This document shows positions 1 to 5,482 of a stretch of DNA of 6,503 bases, in pieces. Positions within the stretch are counted from its first letter, which is position 1. Each line of letters starts with the position of its first letter. Origin of the DNA: Verrucomicrobia bacterium UBA6015 (GTDB lineage: Bacteria; Verrucomicrobiota; Kiritimatiellia; UBA8416); contig DIZZ01000267.1 in assembly GCA_002428045.1 (NCBI GenBank), positions 1 through 6,503 of the forward strand, read 5' to 3'. A model generated the notes under the pieces. It made no database searches, was not told where the DNA came from, and worked only from the letters and a program-made list of their open reading frames with translations. The position numbers were made by a program, and so were the translations under genes.

Positions 1-2
1 TG

Positions 3-206
3 CTGGGGGTGCGCCAGAACCTGTTCCTGGTCGTGGTGGCCGCCAGCGGGGCGAGCCAGGGCATGGGGTCCGGGGGAAGTGCGGGCGTTGCTGAGGTCGA
101 TACCCGGAACAGCAAGCGCGCGATGGCGGTCGTCTGGCGCGACCCGGTCAAGAACAGCGTCGGCCAATACGACTGCTTCGTGCGCATGTTCAAGTGGTTG
201 GATTGA
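3..206 (+). CDS. C-terminal fragment of an unrecognised protein
   Basis: An open frame enters from the left edge (first full codon at position 3) and stops at a TGA at 204-206, leaving about 67 residues. A GTG at 9-11 could be read as a start, but there is no room to see a ribosome binding site and the frame is already open, so a truncated C-terminus is more likely. The visible part has a hydrophobic stretch (NLFLVVVAASGAS), a Gly/Ser-rich segment, and a charged end with AVVWRDP and FVRMFKWLD. I do not recognise the family. The style faintly recalls C-termini of large secreted or pilin-associated proteins of the PVC group, but this is only a memory-based impression. It converges with the - strand membrane-protein gene, whose stop lies 36 bp away. 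No clear terminator hairpin is visible in that gap. Confidence 0.5.
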   Translation: MGVRQNLFLVVVAASGASQGMGSGGSAGVAEVDTRNSKRAMAVVWRDPVKNSVGQYDCFVRMFKWLD

Positions 207-242
207 TTGGTTATTCAGTTTTTCAGCGTTTTCCGGCGGTGT

Positions 243-1736
243 CTATCGTCGGGTCACCTTGAGGACCATGGTTCGGTTGCGGCGCTGGTTTTCAGGGGTG
301 TCGTTCGGGAACGGAGCTGGCCCCGGGTTTGTGGCAGCTACAGCATCCAGTCCGGTTTCACGCTTCAGGAAGGCAACCGCCGCTTCGGCGCGTGCCTTGG
401 CCAGTGCCTGGTTATCGGCGAACGCGGCCGTCGGACGCATCGGGATATTATCTGAATGCCCCTCGGCAACCAGACGCAGCCCGCCGATATGAGGACGTAG
501 CTGCCCGGCAAGCGCTTTCAACTGGGTGGCTGCCTTCGGCGACACGTTGGTACTGCTGCTGAACGCCCCCTCGTTGAAATGAATGACCAGTTCCTGCGGG
601 GTCGTCTTGATGGTCACTCCCTCCACGTTCAGTACGGGCCAGGACGCCAGCGGCCCGGCGGCTGGTCCCGAGGGGGTTAGGGTTGAGGGGGATAGGGTCG
701 GGGGTCGGGGGTCGGGGGCGGCCAAAGGCTCCCTTATGGCTGCTACCTCCGTGTGCGCCGCAGACCTCGTGAGTGATGCAGACGGCGGCGGCGTGCCCGT
801 TGCGTCATCGGTTCGTCCGCAACCGCCAGCCCGTAGAATCAACACCGCCGCAACCAGCGTCAGCAGAGCGCCGAGGGCAAAGACAATCTTGCCACGCAAG
901 GCGGCTTGCCGGCGGACACTGTCTAGGTCGGCATGCAGCACGGCGATATTCTTTTTCATGAACGCGGTCTGCTTGCGCAGTTCCAACAGATCCTCCGGTT
1001 CTGACTCCTGGAGTCGACGCGGTTCGCTGGCTTGCTCCAGAAGACGCTGTTCGGCCTCCTGCACCGCCTGCTGGGCTTGCGCCAGGGCTTCGCTCAACTC
1101 CGCCATTCGGACAACATTGGCCTCGCGCTCCTCCTCATTCTGACGGATGGCAAGCTGCAGGGCATCGCACTCATCGCGCGACTCGGCATAGCGACTCTCC
1201 ATTTCGGCGCGTTGTTCAGCCGTTGCGTCCTCGATCTGCTGTAACCGCCTTTGCAGGGTTTCCATCGCTTGGTGCAACGCCTCTATATCCTCGGTAGGCT
1301 CATCCGCCGTGGCGATCTGCGCTGGGGACGTCTCGACAACCGTTGCCTCCTCGGGTTCTTCTGCAGGGGCGGATACCCCTGCAACCTCAGGGCTCTCGGC
1401 TTCTTCCGGCTCAATGAGCTGCGCCAGCGGCATCTGTTCCCCATTGCCGCGGTTGATCAGCACGGCGTCGGCGGGCAGCACATGATGCGCCACCAGCTCG
1501 GGGACGGCCGCCAGCGCGAACGGACCATACTCCTTGCCGTCCGACCGATGGGCAATCCAGTACATCTCCAGTTCGGGAATGGTCTCGACGGGCACCCACT
1601 CCTCACGATCCGCGGAGACGGCATTCCCCGCCACCAACCGGCACTGCGCCGACCAACGCAACAAATCCTTGAGCGTCACTGGCCCGAATTCGGCCCCGTC
1701 ATTCTTGCGAACATACCATGTTTTCTTCTGCTGCAT
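243..1736 (-). CDS. Inner-membrane protein: tandem GYF_2, coiled coil, TM, OmpA-like domain
   Basis: Encodes 497 residues. Two GYF_2-like repeats lie at about 7-57 (WYVR...GPVTLKDLL) and 59-108 (YWIAH...GPFALAAV). An acidic linker follows, then a long Glu/Ala/Gln-rich coiled coil at about 150-280. One transmembrane helix lies at about 284-302, preceded by basic residues, which suggests the N-terminus is cytoplasmic. A Pro/Ala/Ser linker (about 305-366) leads to a C-terminal OmpA/MotB-like peptidoglycan-binding domain (about 367-497) with the hallmark GHSDN at 426-430 and an NQRRNR motif near the end. The family knowledge implies cytoplasmic GYF_2 domains acting as protein-binding modules and a wall-anchored periplasmic domain; the actual function is unknown. 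The ATG at 1736 was chosen because GGAGGA sits 6 nt upstream; a TTG at 1751 in the same frame would overlap that site. The gene lies 20 bp after the sigma-54 activator gene, so it is probably co-transcribed. A G-rich repeat tract underlies the linker. Confidence 0.85.
   Translation of the reverse strand: MQQKKTWYVRKNDGAEFGPVTLKDLLRWSAQCRLVAGNAVSADREEWVPVETIPELEMYWIAHRSDGKEYGPFALAAVPELVAHHVLPADAVLINRGNGEQMPLAQLIEPEEAESPEVAGVSAPAEEPEEATVVETSPAQIATADEPTEDIEALHQAMETLQRRLQQIEDATAEQRAEMESRYAESRDECDALQLAIRQNEEEREANVVRMAELSEALAQAQQAVQEAEQRLLEQASEPRRLQESEPEDLLELRKQTAFMKKNIAVLHADLDSVRRQAALRGKIVFALGALLTLVAAVLILRAGGCGRTDDATGTPPPSASLTRSAAHTEVAAIREPLAAPDPRPPTLSPSTLTPSGPAAGPLASWPVLNVEGVTIKTTPQELVIHFNEGAFSSSTNVSPKAATQLKALAGQLRPHIGGLRLVAEGHSDNIPMRPTAAFADNQALAKARAEAAVAFLKRETGLDAVAATNPGPAPFPNDTPENQRRNRTMVLKVTRR
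672..718 (+). repeat. G-run tract (potential G-quadruplex) with a 3x heptamer repeat
   Basis: The + strand carries seven runs of three to five G (672-676, 680-682, 687-691, 695-697, 700-704, 707-711, 714-718) separated by loops of 2-4 nt. The last three runs belong to a perfect tandem heptamer TCGGGGG x3 at 698-718. This strand is the template for the - strand membrane-protein gene and encodes part of its Pro-rich periplasmic linker (PDPRPPTLSPSTLTP). The pattern meets the usual sequence rule for an intramolecular G-quadruplex; folding is inferred. Because the unit is 7 bp, loss or gain of a copy would shift the frame upstream of the OmpA-like domain. Confidence 0.6.
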
Positions 1737-1742
1737 GAGCGT

Positions 1743-1748
1743 TCCTCC
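1743..1748 (-). promoter_or_regulatory. Ribosome binding site that fixes the membrane-protein start
   Basis: Read on the - strand, GGAGGA is followed by a 6-nt spacer (ACGCTC) and then ATG at 1736-1734. This near-perfect anti-16S match argues for the 497-residue product and against initiation at the TTG at 1751, which would lie just upstream of the site. It falls inside the 20-bp gap after the activator's TAG, so the downstream gene can be translated independently of the upstream one from one message. Confidence 0.8.
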
Positions 1749-1756
1749 CAAAGTGG

Positions 1757-3319
1757 CTAGCTGGGACTGTCTTTGTAATTATCGCGATTGATACCGAGAT
1801 GGCTGATCCGGTAATTCAGGATACGCTGGGTTGTGTTCAGTTGGCGGGCCGCCGCCGCCGCACTACCCCGGTTCTTCTTGAGCGCGTCGATGATAATCTC
1901 GCGCTCATAGGCATTGACCATGGCCTTCAGGTCGGCGCCATCGTTGGGAAGGATGCCGGTGCGGGTCTGTTCAGCGGTCTGCAGCGACGGCGGCAGCGTA
2001 TAGGCATGGATGACATCGTCATTGCTGGTCAGCACGGCCCGCTCGATGCAGTTCTCCAGCTCGCGCACATTGCCGGGCCAGTGATACGCCATCATCATAT
2101 TGATCGCGGCGGATGAGATCCGCTTGATCGTCTTGCTGTAGGCCTTGTTGTATTTCTGCACAAAATGATCCGCCAGCAGGATGATGTCGGACTTGCGCTC
2201 GCGCAGCAGCGGCAGGATGATTGGAAACACATTCAGCCGGTAATACAGATCCTCGCGGAACCGGCTCAGCTCGATCGCCTTTTCCAGATTGACGCTGGTC
2301 GCGGTAATGATGCGCACATTCACCTCGACCGGCCGCATGCCCCCGACACGTTCGAAACAGCGTTCCTGCAACACCCGCAGCAGGCGAACCTGGACGGCGG
2401 GGCTGATATCGCCGATCTCATCCAGGAACAGCGTTCCTCCATTGGCCAGCTCGAAGCGCCCCTGGCGTTGCTGCATTGCCCCTGTGAAGGCCCCCTTCTC
2501 GTGACCGAAGAGTTCACTCTCGATCAGGTTCTCGGGCAGTGCCGCACAGTTCACACAAACAAACGGATTATGCTTGCGCGGACTGCTGAAATGAATCGCC
2601 CGGGCAACCAGTTCCTTGCCGGACCCCGACCCACCGCGAATCAATACCGTGGCGTTACTGTCGGCCACCTGCGCGATTTGCTCGTAGACCATGCGCATGG
2701 TGTGGCAGTTGCCGATGATATTCGAGGGGCGGTAACGATCGCCCAGTTCCAGTTTCAGCTTGCGGTTCTCGGCCAGCAGACGCTCCCGCGCCGCCAAGCC
2801 TTCGCGGATGTTATACACCGCCTCGGCTAGCAGATCGGCCAGCAGTTTCAGGAAGTTCATATCCTTGCGCAACTCGGCATCCGGTGCAGGCTGGCGATCG
2901 ATACTGAGCGTGCCGACCACCCGGCTTTGGTGGATCACCGGCACGCAGATAAACGCCATGTACTCATTATGCCGTGAACGGGTGCGGTCAAGGAACTCCG
3001 GCTCATTGCGGATATCCGGCACAATGATCGGCTTGCCGGTCGCGGCAACCTTTCCGGTGATGCCTTCGCCGAGGTGATAAAGCCCGCGCCGCTTATCTTC
3101 CTCCGCGATTCCACGTGAGGCCTCGATCTGGAACAAGTCACTGTCCGGATGGCGCAGGGTCAGGGTGCCGCGTAGCAACCCCATCTCTGTCTCCAGGATG
3201 TCCAGCACACGATCCAGCAGCGAGGAAACGCCCTTCTCGTGCGCCATCGCCTGCGAAACCTGGTAAAGAATATTCAACTCCACCTCAGCTCGTGACAGGG
3301 TGGCTTTATCGTCGCTCAT
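1757..3319 (-). CDS. NifA/NtrC-class sigma-54-dependent transcriptional activator
   Basis: Encodes 520 residues in the NifA order. A GAF sensor domain (about 16-172) and a short coiled linker (about 173-195) precede a complete AAA+ sigma-54 interaction domain (about 200-430). That domain has Walker A GGSGSGKE (229-236), the sigma-54-contacting GAFTGA loop (276-281), Walker B GGTLFLDEIGD (294-304), FREDLYYRLNVFP (354-366) and WPGNVRELEN (414-423). A C-terminal Fis-type HTH (about 476-512, AAAARQLNTTQRILNYRI) completes it. The protein should bind upstream sites and hydrolyse ATP to open sigma-54 promoters. There is no receiver domain, so control must come through GAF ligand binding or a partner protein. 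Walker A departs from the common GESGTGKE at two positions but keeps the GKE core. It is divergent from amtB, which has a sigma-54 promoter, so amtB-glnK control is its likely job. The start at 3319 fits the GAF N-terminus; the upstream AAAGG is a modest ribosome site. No nif structural gene is in view, so I do not call it nifA. Confidence 0.92.
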   Translation of the reverse strand: MSDDKATLSRAEVELNILYQVSQAMAHEKGVSSLLDRVLDILETEMGLLRGTLTLRHPDSDLFQIEASRGIAEEDKRRGLYHLGEGITGKVAATGKPIIVPDIRNEPEFLDRTRSRHNEYMAFICVPVIHQSRVVGTLSIDRQPAPDAELRKDMNFLKLLADLLAEAVYNIREGLAARERLLAENRKLKLELGDRYRPSNIIGNCHTMRMVYEQIAQVADSNATVLIRGGSGSGKELVARAIHFSSPRKHNPFVCVNCAALPENLIESELFGHEKGAFTGAMQQRQGRFELANGGTLFLDEIGDISPAVQVRLLRVLQERCFERVGGMRPVEVNVRIITATSVNLEKAIELSRFREDLYYRLNVFPIILPLLRERKSDIILLADHFVQKYNKAYSKTIKRISSAAINMMMAYHWPGNVRELENCIERAVLTSNDDVIHAYTLPPSLQTAEQTRTGILPNDGADLKAMVNAYEREIIIDALKKNRGSAAAAARQLNTTQRILNYRISHLGINRDNYKDSPS

Positions 3320-3361
3320 GGTGCTTGCCTTTGTTGGGAACCGATGAATTACTAATGTCTA

Positions 3362-3372
3362 AACATATTTGT
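3362..3372. repeat. Putative activator-binding site, copy 1 (distal)
   Basis: AACATATTTGT, identical to a second copy 30 bp to the right. The core ACATATTTGT is nearly palindromic (8 of 10 positions self-complementary, ACA...TGT ends), as expected of a site for a dimeric HTH protein. Its centre lies about 155 bp upstream of the predicted amtB transcription start, within the usual range for enhancer sites of sigma-54 activators. It is not the classical NifA TGT-N10-ACA arrangement. Confidence 0.5.
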
Positions 3373-3393
3373 GCTTTATCAACAAGAAGTCAA
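3365..3393 (-). promoter_or_regulatory. Putative sigma-70 promoter of the activator gene
   Basis: Reading the - strand, TTGACT (3393-3388, a 5/6 match to -35) is followed by a 17-bp spacer and AAATAT (3370-3365, a weak 3/6 match to -10). Transcription would begin near 3358 and give a leader of roughly 40 nt before the ATG at 3319. The -35 overlaps the edge of one 11-bp direct repeat and the -10 lies inside the other, so a protein bound there would block the promoter. The -10 is poor, so this assignment is tentative. Confidence 0.35.
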
Positions 3394-3402
3394 CATATTT
3401 GT
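3392..3402. repeat. Putative activator-binding site, copy 2 (proximal)
   Basis: Second exact copy of AACATATTTGT. The 30-bp offset is close to three helical turns, so both copies would face the same side of the DNA, which favours cooperative binding or oligomer assembly. The site is about 125 bp upstream of the predicted amtB start and overlaps the candidate -35 of the regulator promoter. The DNA between this site and the amtB promoter (about 3455-3494) is almost pure A/T and could bend to help looping. Confidence 0.5.
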
Positions 3403-3494
3403 ATGCATTAATGAAGTGACCGAAACCACGCAATACCGTTCATCATATTCACAACTGATTAATTTATAATTACTTAAATATTATTAACAAAATA

Positions 3495-3510
3495 TGGCAC
3501 GCATTTTGCT
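3495..3510 (+). promoter_or_regulatory. Sigma-54 (-24/-12) promoter of the amtB operon
   Basis: TGGCACGCATTTTGCT matches the sigma-54 consensus TGGCACG-N4-TTGCW at every fixed position, with correct spacing between the invariant GG and GC. Counting 12 nt from the C of the -12 GC puts transcription start at about 3521, giving a leader of about 49 nt before the amtB ATG. The adjoining divergent gene encodes a sigma-54 activator with an intact GAFTGA loop, which strengthens the call. Family knowledge: glnK-amtB operons in proteobacteria are commonly sigma-54 dependent and induced by nitrogen limitation. Confidence 0.9.
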
Positions 3511-3569
3511 ATCAGAATTTCCCGATATATGTTGGGTTTTGAACATTCGAGGAAACAGGAAAGGACCGC

Positions 3570-4976
3570 ATGAGAAAAGCAGTGTGGGGGCTGGTTACGG
3601 CGGTAACGGCGGCAGGGGCGCTGGTGTGTTCTACACTATCGGCGTCTGCGCAGGAGGCGGGCGTGGCGGCGGCAGAAGGGATGGCAGAAGTGGCTGCGGA
3701 CGTGCCAGCAACCGATCTATTGGCCTATACCATCGACAATCTATTTCTTTTCATCGGCGCGGTACTGGTGATCTTCATGCAACCGGGCTTCGCCATGGTG
3801 GAAACCGGATTCAATGCTGCGAAGAACACCGTCAACATCCTGTTCAAGAATGTGATGGATCTGTGCGTTGGCGTGCTGCTCTACTATCTGGTGGGCTACG
3901 GCCTGATGTATGGTGCCCCGGTGATCGACGGGTTCCTTGCATGGGGTGGCGTCGGCGTCGGCGAGATGACCAAGACGCCGGCAGGTGGTGCCCTGCACAA
4001 GCAGGTCGATTTCCTGTTCCAGGTCGCCTTTGCGGCGACGGCGGCCACGATCGTCTCCGGCAGCGTGGCCGGTCGTATGAAGTTCAGCTCCTACCTGATC
4101 TACAGCGCCATCATTACCGGCCTGATCTACCCGATCAGCGGGTTCTGGAAATGGGGGGGTGGCTGGCTCCATACCATGGGATTCTATGATTTTGCCGGGT
4201 CGATCCTAGTGCATGCCGTGGGCGGTTTTGCTGGGCTGGCTGGTGCCATCGTGCTTGGGCCACGCATGGGGCGTTTCAACAAGGATGGCAAACCGCGCGC
4301 TATGCCCGGGCACAACCTACCGCTGGCCGCGCTGGGTGTGTTCATCCTCTGGACTGGCTGGTATGGCTTCAACCCGGCAAGCCAACTGGCGATCCATGGC
4401 GCGAATAATACCGCGATGGTCATGAAGATTGCCGTCAACACCACGATGGCGGCCGCCGCGGGCGGTGTCGTGGCCATGATCGTGACCTGGGCGTTGCACA
4501 AGAAACCGGAACTCTCGATGGCCCTCAACGGCATCCTGGCGGGGTTGGTCGGCATCACAGCCAACTGTAGCGTCGTGACCAATACGCAGTCGATCCTCAT
4601 CGGGGCGATTGCCGGAGCGCTTGTGGTGGGTGGGATCAAGTTGCTGGATAAACTGCGGATCGATGATCCGGTCGGTGCCTGGCCGGTCCACGGATTGTGC
4701 GGCGTCTGGGGTGGACTGGCGACCTGGATATTCGGTGATCCCGCCATTCTGGGAACGGTAGGCGATGCGGCGGTTGCCGTCGGGACGATGAAGGCACAGC
4801 TCGTAGGTTCCGTCGTGGTGCCGCTCTGGTCATTTGTGACGATGATTATCCTGTTCTCCATCCTCAAGGCCATCGGGATGCTGCGTGTGTCCCCGGAAGA
4901 GGAAGTGCGCGGGTTGGACATCGGAGAACATGGGGAGGAAGCCTACAAAGGGTTCCAGATCTTCGCCACCGAGTAA
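3570..4976 (+). CDS. amtB: Ammonium transporter (Amt family)
   Basis: A 468-residue Amt/MEP/Rh-family channel, trimeric in this family, moving ammonium across the inner membrane. A signal peptide (about 1-27, ending ASA|QE) precedes the hydrophobic core of about eleven helices. By alignment to remembered E. coli AmtB, the recruitment-site residues are present: F154 (F107), W195 (W148), S271 (S219), D207 of YDFAGS (D160). So are the gate residue F267 (F215) and the twin pore histidines H215 (H168) and H374 (H318, in PVHGLCG). The C-terminal tail LRVSPEEEVRGLDIGEHGEEAY (438-459) is the conserved cytoplasmic segment that couples PII binding to channel closure. The ATG at 3570 is supported by AGGAAAGGA at 3557-3565 and by the signal peptide directly after it. 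It heads the amtB-glnK-porin operon behind a sigma-54 promoter. No defect is seen; a fully functional transporter is expected. Confidence 0.97.
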   Translation: MRKAVWGLVTAVTAAGALVCSTLSASAQEAGVAAAEGMAEVAADVPATDLLAYTIDNLFLFIGAVLVIFMQPGFAMVETGFNAAKNTVNILFKNVMDLCVGVLLYYLVGYGLMYGAPVIDGFLAWGGVGVGEMTKTPAGGALHKQVDFLFQVAFAATAATIVSGSVAGRMKFSSYLIYSAIITGLIYPISGFWKWGGGWLHTMGFYDFAGSILVHAVGGFAGLAGAIVLGPRMGRFNKDGKPRAMPGHNLPLAALGVFILWTGWYGFNPASQLAIHGANNTAMVMKIAVNTTMAAAAGGVVAMIVTWALHKKPELSMALNGILAGLVGITANCSVVTNTQSILIGAIAGALVVGGIKLLDKLRIDDPVGAWPVHGLCGVWGGLATWIFGDPAILGTVGDAAVAVGTMKAQLVGSVVVPLWSFVTMIILFSILKAIGMLRVSPEEEVRGLDIGEHGEEAYKGFQIFATE

Positions 4977-4988
4977 CACGACATTCAA

Positions 4989-5024
4989 CCAGCCTCCGCG
5001 TCCTTCAGGGATTGCGGAGGCTGG
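4989..5024 (+). other. Intercistronic hairpin between amtB and glnK
   Basis: A perfect 11-bp inverted repeat, CCAGCCTCCGC (4989-4999) and GCGGAGGCTGG (5014-5024), encloses a 14-nt loop. The sequence after it is ATTAAGC rather than a T-run, so it does not look like a normal intrinsic terminator. It may stabilise the amtB 3' end, give partial termination, or be an RNA-processing site that sets different amtB and glnK levels. It ends 36 nt before the glnK start, leaving the glnK ribosome site free. Confidence 0.6.
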
Positions 5025-5060
5025 ATTAAGCAACGAACGTTAAAGAAAGGAAGCTATCGT

Positions 5061-5402
5061 ATGAAACTGGTTATCGCGTATATACAACCCGAGCGGCTCA
5101 ATGCCGTGAAGCAGTCTCTCTACGGCAACGCGATCTACAAGATCTCGGTGACCAATGCCCTGGGCTGCGGCCAGCAGAAGGGGTATCACGAGTCGTACCG
5201 CGGCGTGGATGTCGAAGTCAACCTGCTCAAGAAAGTGCGGATTGAAGTCGCCGTGAACGATGAGTTTGTAAAACCGACCATTGATGCTATTATTGACGGT
5301 GCTAGGACCGGAAAGATTGGTGATGGAAAGATTTTTGTCATGAATCTGGAAGCATGTATCCGGATTCGTACCGGGGAGACAGGAAAGGAGGCTATCGGCT
5401 AG
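5061..5402 (+). CDS. glnK: PII nitrogen-regulatory protein, GlnK type
   Basis: A full-length 113-residue PII signal protein, trimeric in this family, which senses ATP/ADP and 2-oxoglutarate and plugs AmtB when nitrogen is plentiful. Ligand residues are present: Q39 and K58 (2-oxoglutarate), the B-loop RTGKIGDGK (82-90, including K90), and R101/R103 in IRIRTG. The T-loop is 37-55 with R47, the residue that enters the AmtB pore in GlnK-AmtB complexes. Position 51, Tyr in enterobacterial GlnB/GlnK and the site of uridylylation or adenylylation, is Val (V51). Position 49, the phosphorylated Ser of cyanobacteria, is Val too. Control by covalent modification at these sites is therefore not possible. 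The ATG at 5061 is preceded by AAAGGAAG at 5046-5053 with a 7-nt spacer. It lies 84 bp after amtB in the same direction, the classic functional pairing. NifI-type PII is unlikely because the sequence and context are those of the Amt-linked group. Confidence 0.96.
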   Translation: MKLVIAYIQPERLNAVKQSLYGNAIYKISVTNALGCGQQKGYHESYRGVDVEVNLLKKVRIEVAVNDEFVKPTIDAIIDGARTGKIGDGKIFVMNLEACIRIRTGETGKEAIG

Positions 5403-5470
5403 GTTTTGCAGATACACGGACCCGAGTTTGATTAACAAGAAAACCTGACCTGAATGGCAGGAGAAAAAAG

Positions 5471-5475
5471 AAGGA
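5471..5475 (+). promoter_or_regulatory. Ribosome binding site that decides the porin start
   Basis: AAGGA lies 1 nt before the ATG at 5477 but 7 nt before the in-frame ATG at 5483. The normal spacing favours 5483. An additional AGGAG at 5459-5463 is 13 nt from 5477, which is too far to rescue the first ATG convincingly. Confidence 0.6.
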
Positions 5476-5482
5476 CATGAAG

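Noticed and set aside
207..242. Bidirectional terminator in the 36-bp convergent gap
   Set aside because: No inverted repeat of useful length was found; only a short T-rich stretch is present.
2165..2830. Long + strand open frame opposite the activator gene (221 codons)
   Set aside because: Antisense to the AAA+ domain, whose motifs are all intact; no ribosome site or recognisable product.
1757..3319. Calling the activator NifA and inferring nitrogen fixation
   Set aside because: Domain order is NifA-like, but no nif genes or NifA-type TGT-N10-ACA sites are present; the context supports ammonium uptake control only.
4184..4921. Long - strand open frame inside amtB (245 codons)
   Set aside because: Complementary to the strongly conserved Amt coding sequence; the product is low-complexity Pro/Ala/Thr-rich with no domain.
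5455..5470. TGGCAGGAGAAAAAAG as a second sigma-54 promoter for the porin
   Set aside because: The -24-like TGGCAG is present but there is no GC at the -12 position, and the site overlaps the ribosome-binding region.
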